Below, one piece after another: positions 1 to 12,322 of a stretch of 64,000 bases of DNA. Source of the stretch: Hydractinia symbiolongicarpus (Eukaryota; Cnidaria; Hydrozoa; Anthoathecata; Hydractiniidae); contig NC_079888.1 of NCBI RefSeq assembly GCF_029227915.1, positions 20,502,001 through 20,566,000 of the forward strand. The letters are read 5' to 3'. Under the pieces are notes generated by a model that saw only the letters and a program-made list of their open reading frames with translations, ran no database searches and was not told the origin of the DNA. Numbering within the stretch: position 1 is the stretch's first letter; the number at the start of each line of letters is the position of its first letter. Made by a program: the position numbers and the translations under genes.

Positions 1-374
1 ATATTCGTACCAACATGTATTTAGCGATATTTTTTTGATATTACTAGGTTGCATCGCTTTTAACAATGAAACGTTGACTGTGGAACTTAATTGAACTAAC
101 TTTGGACTGTCACCTGATAAATGTGATAAAGGAGACAATTGGACTCCAAGAAATAACATTCTTCTTAATTTGACATGATTGCCAGAACTCAGCGATACCA
201 CTGGCCTCTGTGGTAGCGCTTCATTTAAGAATTAAGATAAAAAAAGTCATTTTTTTATTGTGGGACCAATCCTAGACGTTATCGCGCGCTGAGGAAATAG
301 CGACAGTTTCAAAAACTACATTTCATAGACATTCTAAAAGTATCAATCCGTTTGAGTTACAACGGTTGGGTCAC
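1..374 (+). repeat. Reference monomer (monomer 1) with internal landmarks
   Basis: Monomer 1 is used here as the coordinate reference. Landmarks in order: the near-invariant GTACCAACATGTATTTAGCG block (7-26); TACTAGGTTGCATCGC (43-58); an imperfect tandem of TGATAAATG (from about 115); the odd dyad TTGGA-C-TCCAA (139-149); CAGCGAT followed by an ACTGG block (190-205); the AGCGCT palindrome (215-220); an A7-GTCA-T7 inverted repeat (237-258); TGTGGGACCAATCCTAG (259-275); a CpG-dense GCGCGC (284-289); and the odd dyad CAAC-G-GTTG (360-368). This copy also carries family-C marks in its 3' part: GACGTTATCG, then CATAGACATTCTAAAAG. It encodes nothing recognisable. Confidence 0.9.
237..258. other. 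A7-GTCA-T7 inverted repeat (representative)
   Basis: AT plus seven A, loop GTCA, then seven T plus AT: a perfect 9-bp stem with a 4-base loop. It recurs in the monomer families that have GATAAAAAAAGTC. Families D and E, with GATACAAAAAGTC, have a shorter stem. It could extrude as a hairpin in single-stranded DNA. It is not a bacterial-type terminator: the stem has no GC and no gene precedes it. Confidence 0.7.
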
Positions 375-749
375 ATAATCGTACCAACATGTATTTAGCG
401 ATAATTTTCTGATATTACTAGGTTGCATCGCTTTTAACTATGAAAAGATTGACTGTGGGACTTAATTGAGCTAACTTTGGACTGTCACCTGATAAATGTG
501 ATAAAAGAGACAATTGGACTCCAAGAAAAAACATTCTTCTTAATTTGACATTATTGCCGAAACTCAGCGATTACACTGGGCTCTGTGGTAGCGCTTCATT
601 TAAGAATTATGTTAAAAAAAGTCATTTTTTTATTGTGGGACCAATCCTAGCCATTATCCTGCGCTGAGGAAATAGCGACAGTTTCAAAAACTACATTTCA
701 ATGACTTTCTAACGGTGTCAGTCCGTTTGAGTTTCAACAGTTGTGTCAC

Positions 750-1495
750 ATATTCGTACCAACATGTATTTAGCGATATTTTTCTGATGTTACTAGGTTG
801 CATCGCTATTAACAATGAAACGATTGACTGTGGGACTTAATTGAGCTAACTTTGGACTGTCACCTGATAAATGTGATAAATGAGACAATTGGACTCCAAG
901 AAATAGCATTCTTCTTAATTTGACGTGATTGCCGGAACTCAGCGATTACACTGGGCACTGTGGTAGCGCTTCATTTAAGAATTATGATAAAAAAGTCATT
1001 TTTTTATTGTGGGACCAATCCTAGCCGTTATCGCGCGCTAAAGAAATAGCGACAGTTTCAAGAGCTACATTTCATTGACTTTCTAACGGTGTCAGTCCGT
1101 TTGAGTTACAACGGTTGGGTCACATATTCGTACCAACATGTATTTAGCGATATTTTTTTGATATTACTAGGTTGCATCGCTTTTAACAATGAAACGTTGA
1201 CTGTGGAACTTAATTGAACTAACTTTGGACTGTGACCTGATAAATGTGATAAATGAGACAATTGGACTCCAAGAAATAACATTCTTCTTAATTTGACGTG
1301 ATTGCCAGAACTCAGCGATACCACTGGGCTCTGTGGTAGCGCTTCATTTAAGAATTAAGATAAAAAGTCATTTTTTTATTGTGGGACCAATCCTACCCGT
1401 TATTGCGCGCTGAAGAAATAGCGACAGTTTCCAAAACTACATTTCATTGACTTTCTAACGGTGTCAGTCCGTTTGAGTTTCAACGGTTGTGTCAC
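750..1495 (+). repeat. Two-monomer block, first copy (monomers 3-4)
   Basis: The pair recurs at 1869-2616, offset 1119-1120 bp. Shared marks are GAAATAGCATTC, GGGCACTGTGG and CAAGAGCTACATTT in the first monomer. The second monomer shares GTTGACTGTGGAAC and CAGCGATACCACTGG. The intervening monomer (1496-1868) makes this a three-monomer period. Confidence 0.8.
1238..1255 (+). repeat. Internal 9-bp tandem duplication TGATAAATG x2 (representative)
   Basis: Two perfect adjacent copies of TGATAAATG in monomer 4. Most monomers keep the pair. Variants with AAAGG, AAACG or AATTG show decay of one copy. Confidence 0.75.
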
Positions 1496-1868
1496 ATATT
1501 CGTACCAACATGTATTTAGCGATATTTTTTTGATATTACTAGGTTGCATCGCTTTTAACAATGAAACGTTGACTGTGGGACTTAATTGAACTAACTTTGG
1601 ACTGTGACCTGATAAATGTGATAAATGAGACAATTGGACTCCAAGAAATAACATTCTTCTTAATTTGACGTGATTGCCGGAACTCAGCGATTACACTGGG
1701 CTCTGTGGTAGCGCTTCATTTAAGAATTAAGATAAAAAAGTCATTTTTTTATTGCGGGACCAATCCTAGCCATTATCTCGCGCGGAAGAAATAGCGGCAG
1801 TTTCAAAAACTACATTTCGTTGACTTTCTAACGGTGTCAGTCCGTTTGAGTTACAACGGTTGGGTCAC

Positions 1869-2616
1869 ATATTCGTACCAACATGTATTTAGCGATATTT
1901 TTCTGGTATTACTAGGTTGCATCGCTTTTAACAATGAAACGATTGACTGTGGGACTTAATTGAGCTAACTTTGGACTGTCACCTGATAAATGTGATAAAT
2001 GAGACAATTGGACTCCAAGAAATAGCATTCTTCTTAATTTGACGTGATTGCCGGAACTCAGCGATTACACTGGGCACTGTGGTAGCGCTTCATTTAAGAA
2101 TTATGATAAAAAAAGTCATTTTTTTATTGTGGGACCAATCCTAGCCGTTATCGCGCGCTAAAGAAATAGCGACAGTTTCAAGAGCTACATTTTATTGACT
2201 TTCTAACGGTGTCAGTCCGTTTGAGTTACAACGGTTGGGTCACATATTCGTACCAACATGTATTTAGCGATATTTTTTTGATATTACTAGGTTGCATCGC
2301 TTTTAACAATGAAACGTTGACTGTGGAACTTAATTGAACTAACTTTGGACTGTGACCTGATAAATGTGATAAATGAGACAATTGGACTCCAAGAAATAAC
2401 ATTCTTCTTAATTTGACGTGATTGCCGGAACTCAGCGATACCACTGGGCTCTGTGGTAGCGCTTCATTTAAGAATTAAGATAAAAAAGTCATTTTTTTAT
2501 TGTGGGACCAATTCTACCCGTTATCGCGCGCTGAAGAAATAGCGACAGTTTCAAAAACTACATTTCATTGACTTTCTAACGGTGTCAGTCCGTTTGGGTT
2601 ACAACGGTTGGGTAAC
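1869..2616 (+). repeat. Two-monomer block, second copy (monomers 6-7)
   Basis: This is the counterpart of 750-1495, with scattered substitutions (for example TTTTATTGAC where the first copy has TTTCATTGAC). The same 1119-bp spacing appears next in monomers 8 and 11. Confidence 0.8.
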
Positions 2617-2989
2617 ATATTCGTACCAACATGTATTTAGCGATATTTAACTGATATTACTAGGTTGCATCGCTTTTAACGGTGAAACGATTGACTGTGG
2701 GACTTAATTGAACTAACTTTGGACTGTGACCTGATAAATGTGATAATTGAGACAATTGGACTCCAAGAAATAACATACTTCTTAATTTGACGTGATTGCC
2801 GGAACTCAGCTATTACACTGGGTGCTGTGGTAGCGCTTCATTTAAGAGTTTAGATAAATAAGTCATTTTTTACTGTGGGACCAATCCTATCCGTTATCGC
2901 GCGCTGAAGATGTGGCGATAATTTCAAAAACTACATTTCATTGACTTTCTAACGGTGTCAGCACATTTGAGTTACAACGGTTGGGTCAC
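2617..2989 (+). repeat. Family B monomer 8, echoed by monomer 11 at 3736-4108
   Basis: Family B marks are GCGATATTTAACTGATATT, TTAACGGTGAAACG, ACATACTTCTT, AAGAGTTTAGATAAATAAG, CCTATCCGTT and GATAATTTC. Monomer 11 shares all of these at +1119 bp. Both end in an unusual CAGC[A/T]CATTTGAG. B monomers are usually followed by C monomers, starting with CTATTATTACTAGG, throughout the window. Confidence 0.85.
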
Positions 2990-5231
2990 ATATTCGTACC
3001 AACATGTATTTAGCGATATTTTTCTATTATTACTAGGTTGCATCGCTTTTAACTATGAAACAATTGACTGTGGGACTTAATTGAGCTAACTTTGGACTGT
3101 CACCTGATAAATGTGATAAAAGAGACAATTGGACTCCAAGAAAAAACATTCTTCTTAATTTGACATTATTGCCGAAACTCAGCGATTACACTGGGCTCTG
3201 TGGTAGCGTTTCATTTAAGAATTATGATAAAATAAGTCATTTTTTTATTGTGGGACCAATCCTAGCCATTATCCTGCGCTGAGGAAATAGCGACAGTTTC
3301 AAAAACTACATTTCATTGACTTTCTAACGTGTCAGTCCGTTTGAGTTTCAACGGTTGTGTCACATATTCGTACCAACATGTATTTAGCGATATTTTTTTG
3401 ATATTACTAGGTTGCATCGCTTTTAACAATGAAACGTTGACTGTGGGACTTAATTAAACAAACTTTGGACTGTGACCTGATAAATGTGATAAATGAGACA
3501 ATTGGACTCCAAGAAATAACATTCTTCTTAATTTGACGTGATTGCCGGAACTCAGCGATTACACTGGGCTCTGTGGTAGCGCTTCATTTAAGAATTAAGA
3601 AAAAAAAGTCATTTTTTTATTGTGGGACCAACCTACCCGTTACCGCGCGCTGAAGAAATAGCGACAGTTTCAAAAACTACATTTCATTGACTTTCTAACG
3701 GTGTCAGTCCGTTTGGGTTAAAACGGTTGGGTAACATATTCGTACCAACATGTATTTAGCGATATTTAACTTATATTACTAGGTTGCATCGCTTTTAACG
3801 GTGAAACGATTGACTGTGGGACTTAATTGAACTAACTTTGGACTGTGACCTGATAAATGTGATAACTGAGACAATTGGACTCCAAGAAATAACATACTTC
3901 TTAATTTGACGTGATTGCCGGAACTCAGCGATTACACTGGGCGCTGTGGTAGCGCTTCATTTAAGAGTTTAGATAAATAAGTCATTTTTTACTGAGGGAC
4001 CAATCCTATCCGTTATCGCGCGCTGAAGAAGTGGCGATAATTTCAAAAACTACATTTCATTGACTTTCTAACGGTGTCAGCTCATTTGAGTTACAACGGT
4101 TGGGTCACATATTCGTACCAACATGTATTTAGCAATATTTTTCTATTATTACTAGGTTGCATCGCTTTTAACTATGAAACAATTGACTGTGGGACTTAAT
4201 TGAACCAATTTGGACTGTCACCTGATAAATGTGATAAAGGAGACAATTGGACACCAAGAAATAACATTCTTCTTAATTTGACATGATTGCCGAAACTCAG
4301 CGATTACACTGGGCTCTGTGGTAGCGCTTTATTTAAGAATTAAGATAAAAAAAGTCATTTTTTTATTGTGGGACCAATCCTAGACGTTATCGCGCGCTGA
4401 GGAAATAGCGACAGTTTCAAAAACTACATTTCATAGCCATTCTAAAAGTATCAATCCGTTTGAGTTACAACGGTTGGGTCACATATTCGTACCAACATGT
4501 ATTTAGCGATATTTTTCTGATATTACTAGGTTGCATCGCTTTTAACTATGAAAAGATTGACTGTGGGACTTAATTGAACTAACTTTGGACTGTGACCTGA
4601 TAAATGTGATAAATGAGACAATTGGACTCCAAGAAATAACATTCTTCTTAATTTGACGTGATTGCCGGAACTCAGCGATTACACTGGGCTCTGTGGTAGC
4701 GCTTCATTTAAGAATTAAGATAAAAAAGTCATTTTTTTATTGCGGGACCAATCCTAGCCATTATCTCGCGCTGAAGAAATAGCGATAATTTCAAAAACTA
4801 CATTTCATTGACTTTCTAACGGTGTCAGTCCGTTTGAGTTACAACGGTTGGGTCACATATTCGTACCAACATGTATTTAGCGATATTTTTCTGATATTAC
4901 TAGGTTGCATCGCTTTTAACAATGAAACGATTGACTGTGGGACTTAATTAAGCTAACTTTGGACTGTCACCTGATAAATGTGATAAATGAGACAATTGGA
5001 CTCCAAGAAATAGCATTCTTCTTAATTTGACGTGATTGCCGGAACTCAGCGATTACACTGGGCACTGTGGTAGCGCTTCATTTAAGAATTGTGATAAAAA
5101 AAGTCATTTTTTTATTGTGGGACCAATCCTAGCCGTTATCGCGCGCTAAAGAATTAGCGACAGTTTCAAGAGCTACATTTCATTGACTTTCTAACGGTTT
5201 CAGTCCGTTTGAGTTACAACGGTTGGGTCAC

Positions 5232-5586
5232 ATATTCGTACCAACATGTATTTAGCGATATTTTTCTGATATTACTAGGTTGCATCGCTTTTAACAATGA
5301 AAAGATTGACTGTGGGACTTAATTGAACTAACTTTGGACTGTGACCTGATAAATGTGATAAATGAGTCAATTGGACTCCAATTTGACGTGATTGCCGGAA
5401 CTCAGCGATTACACTGGGCTCTGTGGTAGCGCTTCATTTAAGAATTAAGATAAAAAAGTCATTTTTTTATTGCGGGACCAATCCTAGCCATTATCTCGCG
5501 CTGAAGAAATAGCGGCAGTTTCAAAAACTACATTTCGTTGACTTTCTAACGGTGTCAGTCCGTTTTAGTTACAACGGTTGGGTCAC
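5232..5586 (+). repeat. Monomer 15 with a 19-bp internal deletion (355 bp)
   Basis: At 5380/5381 TTGGACTCCA runs directly into ATTTGACGTG, so the AGAAATAACATTCTTCTTA stretch of other monomers is missing. I found this deletion only once, so it arose locally or has not been amplified. The neighbours (4857-5231 and 5587-5961) are close relatives of each other and share AAGAATTGTGATAAAAAAAG. Confidence 0.9.
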
Positions 5587-7082
5587 ATATTCGTACCAAC
5601 ATGTATTTAGCGATATTTTTCTGATATTACTAGGTTGCATCGCTTTTAACAATGAAACGATTGACTGTGGGACTTAATTAAGCTAACTTTGGACTGTCAC
5701 CTGATAAATGTGATAAATGAGACAATTGGACTCCAAGAAATAGCATTCTTCTTAATTTGACGTGATTGCCGGAACTCAGCGATTACACTGGGCACTGTGG
5801 TAGCGCTTCATTTAAGAATTGTGATAAAAAAAGTCATTTTTTTATTGAGGGACCAATCCTAGCCGTTATCGCGCGCTAAAGAAATAGCGACAGTTTCAAA
5901 AACTACATTTCATTGACTTTCTAACGGTGTCAGTCCGTTTGAGTTACAACGGTTGGGTCACATATTCGTACCAACATGTATTTAGCGATATTTTTTGATA
6001 TTACTAGGTTGCATCGCTTTTAACGGTGAAACGATTGACTGTGGGACTTAATTGAACTAACTTTGGACTGTGACCTGATAAATGTAATAGTTGAGACAAT
6101 TGGACTCCAAGAAATAAGCTACTTCTTAATTTGACGTGATTGCCGGAACTCAGCGATTACACTAGGTGCTGTGGTAGCGCTTCTTTTAAGAGTTTAGATA
6201 AATAAGTAATTTTTTACTGTGGGACCAATCCTATCCGTTTTCGCGCGCTGAAGAAATAGCGATAATTTCAAAAACTACATTTCATTGACTTTCTAACGGT
6301 GTCAGCCCATTTGAGTTACAACGGTTGGGTCACATATTCGTACCAACATGTATTTAGCGATATTTTTCTATTATTACTAGGTTGCATCGCTTTTAACTAT
6401 GAAACGATTGACTGTGGGACTTAATTGAACTAATTTGGATTGTCACCTGATAAATGTGATAAAGGAGACAATTGGACTCCAAGAAATAACATTCTTCTTA
6501 ATTTGACATGATTGCCGAAACTCAGCGATTACACTGGGCTGTGTGGTAGCGCTTCATTTAAGAATTAAGATAAAAAAAGTCATTTTTTTATTGTGGGATC
6601 AATCCTAGACGTTATCGCGCGCTGAGGAAATAGCGACAGTTTCAAAAACTACCTTTCATAGACATTCTAAAAGTATCAATCCGTTTGAGTTACAACGGTT
6701 GAGTCACATATTCGTACCAACATGCATTTGGCGATAATGTTCTGATATTACTAGGTTGCATCGCTATTAATTATGAAACGATTGACTATGGGACTTAATT
6801 TAACTAACTTTGGACTGCCACCTGATAAATGTGATAAAGGAGACAATTGGTCTCCAAGAAAAAACAATCTTGTTAATTTGACATGATTGCCGAAACTTAG
6901 CGATTACACTGGGCTCTGTGGTAGCGCTTCATTTAAAAATTAAGATACAAAAAGTCATTTTTTTATTGTGGGACCAATCCTAGCCGTTATCGCGCGCTAA
7001 AGAAATAGTGACAGTTTCAAGAACTACATTTCATTGACTTTCTAACTGTGTCAGCCCATTTGAGTTACAACGGTTGGGTCAC

Positions 7083-8581
7083 ATATTCGTATCAACATGT
7101 ATTTAGCGATATTTTTCTATTATTACTAGGTTGCATCGCTTTTAATTATGAAACGATTGACTATGGGACTTAATTTAACTAACTTCGGACTGCCACCTGA
7201 TAAACGTGATAAAGGAGACAATTGGACTCCAAGAAAAAACATTCTTCTTAATTTGACATGATTGCCGAAACTTAGCGATTACACTGGGCTCTGTGGTAGC
7301 GCTTCATTTAAAAATTAAGATACAAAAAGTAATTTTTTTATTGTGGGACTAATCCTAGCCGTTATCGCGCGCTAAAGAAATAGTGACAGTTTCAAGAACT
7401 ACATTTCATTGACTTTCTAACGGTGTCAGTCCGTTTGAGTTTCAACGGTTGTGTCACATATTCGTACCAACATGTATTTAGCGATATTTTTTTGATATTA
7501 CTAGGTTGCATCGCTTTTAACAATGAAACGATTGACTGTGGGACTTGATTGAGCTAACTTTAGACTGTGACCTGATAAATGTGATAAATGAGACAATTGG
7601 ACTTTAAGAAAAAACATTCTTGTTAATTTGACGTGATTTCCGGAACTCAGCGATTACACTGGGCACTGTGGTAGCGCTTTATTCAAAAATTAAGATACAA
7701 AAAGTCGTTTTTTTATTGTGGGAGCAATCCTAGCAGTTATCGCGCGCAAAAAAAATAGTGACAGTTTCAAGAACTACATTTCATTGACTTTCTAACGGTG
7801 TCAGTCCGTTTGAGTTACAACGGTTGGGTCACATATTCGTACCAACATGTATTTAGCGATATTTTTCTGATATTACTAGGTTGCATCGCTTTTAACTATG
7901 AAACGATTGACTGTGGGAATTAATTGAGCTAACTTTGGACTGTCACCTGATAAATGTGATAAAAGAGACAATTAGACTCCAAGAAAAAACATTCCTCTTA
8001 ATTTCACATGATTGCCGAAACTCAGCGATTACACTGGGCTCTGTGGTAGCGCTTCATTTAAGAATTATGATAAAAAAACTCATTTTATTATTGTGGGACC
8101 AATCCTAGCCATTATTGCGCGCTGAGGAAATAGCGACAGTTTCAAAAACTACATTTCATTGACTTTCTAACGGTGTCAGTCCGTTTGAGTTTCAACGGTT
8201 GTGTCACATATTCGTACCAACATGTATTTAGCGATATTTTTTTGATATTACTAGGTTGCATCGCTTTTAACAATGAAACGATTGACTGTGGGACGTAATT
8301 GAGCTAACTTTGGACTGTGACCTGATAAATGTGATAAATGAGACAATTGGACTCCAAGAAATAACATTCTTGTTAATTTGACGTGATTTCCGGAACTCAG
8401 CGATTACACTGGGCACTGTGGTAGCGCTTTATTTAAAAATTAAGATACAAAAAGTCATTTTTTATTGTGGGACCAATCCTAGCAGTTATCGCGCGCTAAA
8501 GAAATAGCGAAAGTTTCAAGAACTACATTTCATTGACTTTCTAACGGTGTCAGTCCGTTTGAGTTACAACGGTTGGGACAC
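7083..8581 (+). repeat. Four-monomer block (20-23), first copy of the 2621-bp repeat
   Basis: The block recurs at 9704-11202. Shared rare marks are TTTTAATTATGAAACG with CTATGGGACTTAATTTAAC in the first monomer, GGGACTTGATTGAGC and TATTCAAAAATTAAG with AAAAGTCGTTTTTTTATTG in the second, and GTGGGAATTAATTGAGC in the third. The homology fades after about 8580. Confidence 0.85.
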
Positions 8582-8956
8582 ATATTCGTACCAACATGTA
8601 TTTAGCGATATTTTTCTGATATTACTAGGTTGCATCGCTTTTAACAATGAAACGATTGACTGTGGGACTTAATTGAGCTAACTTTGGACTGTGACCTGAT
8701 AAATGTGACAAATGAGACAATTGGACTCCAAGAAATAACATTCTTGTTAATTTGACGTGATTTCCGGAACTCAGCGATTACACTGGGCACTGTTGTAGCG
8801 CTTTATTTAAAAATTAAGATACAAAAAGTCATTTTTTTATTGTGGGACCAATCCTAGCAGTTATCGCGCGCTAAAGAAATAGCGACAGTTTCAAGAACTA
8901 CATTTCATTGACTTTCTAACGGTGTCAGTCCGTTTGAGTTACAACGGTTGGGTCAC

Positions 8957-9330
8957 ATATTCGTACCAACATGTATTTAGCGATATTTTTCTGATATTAC
9001 TAGGTTGCATCGCTTTTAACAATGAAACGATTGACTGTGGGACTTAATTAAGCTAACTTTGGACTGTCACCTGATAAATGTGATAAATAAGACAATTGGA
9101 CCCCAAGAAATAGCATTCTTCTTAATTTGACGTGATTGCCGGAACTCAGCGATACCACTGGGCTCTGTGGTAGCGCTTCATTTAAGAATTAAGATAAAAA
9201 AGTCATTTTTTTATTGTGGGACCAATCCTACCCGTTATCGCGCGCTGAAGAAATAGCGACAGTTTCAAAAACTACATTTCATTGACTTTCTAACGGTGTC
9301 AGTCCGTTTGGGTTACAACAGTTGGGTAAC
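8957..9330 (+). repeat. Hybrid monomer 25 (5' of monomer 44 type, 3' of monomer 45 type)
   Basis: The 5' half carries TTAATTAAGCTAAC, GATAAATAAGACAATTGGAC and AATAGCATTC, exactly as in monomer 44. From about 9154 it carries the family-A end: GATACCACTGGGCTCTG, AAGATAAAAAAGTC and CCTACCCGTT. The exchange falls in identical sequence at about 9117-9153. The result is loss of one monomer while monomer length and phase are preserved. Confidence 0.85.
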
Positions 9331-9703
9331 ATTTTCGTACCAACATGTTTTTAGCCATATTTAACTGATATTACTAGGTTGCATCGCTTTTAACGGTGAA
9401 ACGATTGACTGTGGGACTTAATTGAACTAACTTTGGACTGTGACCTGATAAATGTGATAATTGAGACAATTGGACTCCAAGAAATAACATACTTCTTAAT
9501 TTGACGTGATTGCCGGAACTCAGCGATTACACTGGGTGCTGTGGTAGCGCTTCATTTAAGAGTTTAGATAAATAAGTCATTTTTTACTGTGGGACCAATC
9601 CTATCCGTTATCGCGCGCTGAAGAAATAGCGATAATTTCAAAAACTACATTTCATTGACTTTCTAACGGTGTCAGCCCATTTGAGTTACAACGGTTGGGT
9701 CAC

Positions 9704-11202
9704 ATATTCGTACCAACATGTATTTAGCGATATTTTTCTATTATTACTAGGTTGCATCGCTTTTAATTATGAAACGATTGACTATGGGACTTAATTTAAC
9801 TAACTTTGGACTGCCACCTGATAAACGTGATAAAGGAGACAATTGGACTCCAAGAAAAAACATTCTTCTTAATTTGACATGATTGCCGAAACTTAGCGAT
9901 TACACTGGGCTCTGTGGTAGCGCCTCATTTAAAAATTAGGATACAAAAAGTCATTTTTTTATTGTGGGACCAATCCTAGCCGTTATCGCGCGCTAAAGAA
10001 ATAGTGACAGTTTCAAGAACTACATTTCATTGACTTTCTAATGGTGTCAGTCCGTTTGAGTTTCAACGGTTGTGTCACATATTCGTACCAACATGTATTT
10101 AGCGATATTTTTTTGATATTACTAGGTTGCATCGCTTTTAACAATGAAACGATTGACTGTGGGACTTGATTGAGCTAACTTTGGACTGTGACCTGATAAA
10201 TGTGATAAATGAGACAATTGGACTCCAAGAAAAAACATTCTTGTTAATTTGACATGATTTCCGGAACTCAGCGATTACACTGGGCACTGTGGTAGCGCTT
10301 TATTCAAAAATTAAGATACAAAAAGTCGTTTTTTTATTGTGGGACCAATCCTAGCAGTTATCGAGCGCTAAAAAAATAGTGACAGTTTCAAGAACTACAT
10401 TTCATTGACTTTCTAACGGTTTCAGTCCGTTTGAGTTACAACGGTTGGGTCACATATTCGTACCAACATGTATTTAGCGATATTGTTCTGATATTACTAG
10501 GTTGCATCGCTTTTAACTATGAAACGATTGACTGTGGGAATTAATTGAGCTAACTTTGGACTGTCACCTGATAAATGTGATAAAAGAGACAATTGGACTC
10601 CAAGAAAAAACATTCTTCTTAATTTCACATGATTGCCGAAACTCAGCGATTACACTGGGCTCTGTGGTAGCGCTTCATTTAAGAATGATGATAAAAAAAG
10701 TCATTTTTTTATTGTGGGACCAATCCTAGCCATTATCGCGCGCTGAGAAAATAGCGACAGTTTCAAAAACTACATTTCATTGACTTTCTAACGGTGTCAG
10801 TCCGTTTGAGTTTCAACTGTTGCGTCACATATTCGTACCAACATGTATTTAGCGATATTTTTTTGATATTACTAGGTTGCATCGCTTTTAACAATGAAAC
10901 GATTGACTGTGGGACTTAATTGAGCTAACTTTGGACTGTGACCTGATAAATGTGATAAATGAGACAATTGGACTCCAAGAAATAACATTCTTGTTAATTT
11001 GACGTGATTTCCGGAACTCAGCGATTACACTGGGCACTGTGGTAGCGCTTTATTTAAAAATTAAGATACAAAAAGTCATTTTTTATTGTGGGACCGATCC
11101 TAGCAGTTATCGCGCGCTAAAGAAATAGCGACAGTTTCAAGAACTACATTTCATCGACTTTCTAACGGTGTCAGTCCGTTTGCGTTACAATGGTTGGGTC
11201 AC
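9704..11202 (+). repeat. Four-monomer block (27-30), second copy of the 2621-bp repeat
   Basis: Counterpart of 7083-8581, one-to-one in monomer order and the same total length (1499 bp). Single-base differences are visible, for example ACCAATCCTAG here where the first copy has AGCAATCCTAG. Confidence 0.85.
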
Positions 11203-12322
11203 ATATTCGTACCAACATGTATTTAGCGATATTTTTCTGATATTACTAGGTTGCATCGCTTTTAACAATGAAACGATTGACTGTGGGACTTAATTAAGCT
11301 AACTTTGGACTGTCACCTGATAAATGTGATAAATGAGACAATTGGACTCCAAGAAATAGCATTCTTCTTAATTTGACGTGATTGCCGGAACTCAGCGATT
11401 ACACTGGGCACTGTGGTAGCGCTTCATTTAAGAATTATGATAAAAAAGTTATTTTTTTATTGTGGGAACAATCCTAGCCGTTATCGCGCGCTAAAGAAAT
11501 AGCGACAGTTTCAAGAGCTACATTTCATTGACTTTCTAACGGTGTCAGTCCGTTTGAGTTACAACGGTTGGGTCACATATTCGTACCAACATGTATTTAG
11601 CGATATTTTTTTGATATTACTAGGTTGCATCACTTTTAACAATGAAACGTTGACTGTGGAACTTAATTGAACTAACTTTGGACTGTGACCTGATAAATGT
11701 GATAAATGAGACAATTGGACTCCAAGAAGTAACATTCTTCTTAATTTGACGTGATTGCCGGAACACAGCGATACCACTGGGCTCTGTGGTAGCGCTTCAT
11801 TTAAGAATTAAGATAAAAAAGTCATTTTTTTATTGTGGGACCAATCCTACCCGTTATCGCGCGCTGAAGAAATAGCGACAGTTTCAAAAACTACATTTCA
11901 TTGAATTTCTAACGGTGTCAGTCCGTTTGGGTTACAACGGTTGGGTCACATATTCGTACCAACATGTTTTTAGCGATATTTAACTGATATTACTAGGTTG
12001 CATCGCTTTTAACGGTCAAACGATTGACTGTGGGACTTAATTGAACTAACTTTGGACTGTGACCTGATAAATGTGATAATTGAGACAATTGGACTCCAAG
12101 AAATAACATACTTCTTAATTTGACGTGATTGCCGGAACTCAGCGATTACACTGGGTGCTGTGGTAGCGCTTCATTTAAGAGTTTAGATAAATAAGTCATT
12201 TTTTACTGTGGGACCAATCCTATCCGTTATCGCGCGCTGAAGAAATATCGATAATTTCAAAAACTACATTTCATTGACTTTCTAACGGTGTCAGCCCATT
12301 TGAGTTAAAACGGTTGGGCCAC

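Larger units (their letters stand above)
1..7082 (+). repeat. Domain 1: diverged monomers 1-19, weak trimer/dimer order
   Basis: Monomers start at 1, 375, 750, 1124, 1496, 1869, 2244, 2617, 2990, 3364, 3736, 4109, 4483, 4857, 5232, 5587, 5962, 6334 and 6708. Several sequence families are interspersed without a long repeated order, but some blocks recur at 1119-1120 bp (three monomers) or about 730-750 bp (two monomers). This looks like an older, less homogenised part of the array. I see nothing in it other than satellite. Confidence 0.85.
8582..11838 (+). repeat. Long segment, copy 1 (pairs with 15661-18916)
   Basis: Monomers 24-32 correspond to 43-51. Monomers 24 and 25 match 43 and 44 at offset 7079 (GTGACAAATGAG; GATAAATAAGACAATTGGAC). 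Monomers 26-28 match 46-48 at offset 7453 (AACATTTTCG with TTTTTAGCCATATTT). Monomers 30-32 match 49-51 at offset 7078. The shift to 7453 and back reflects one monomer lost in each copy at different places. Confidence 0.85.

Noticed and set aside
5-21. CENP-B-box-like sequence at TTCGTACCAACATG
   Set aside because: It matches the TTCG-N4-A half of the known box core, but the CGGG part is ATGT instead. A half match at this length is expected by chance in a 374-bp repeat, so I do not call a CENP-B box.
237-258. Intrinsic (rho-independent) terminator at the A7/T7 hairpin
   Set aside because: The stem is entirely A/T with no GC core and no gene lies upstream. The context is a eukaryotic-type satellite. 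It is kept only as a structural inverted repeat.
1-374. Assignment to a named satellite or species
   Set aside because: The 360-380 bp length class occurs in many insects, plants and other eukaryotes, and length alone is not diagnostic. I do not recognise the sequence. A nucleotide search of the monomer against satellite and genome databases would decide.
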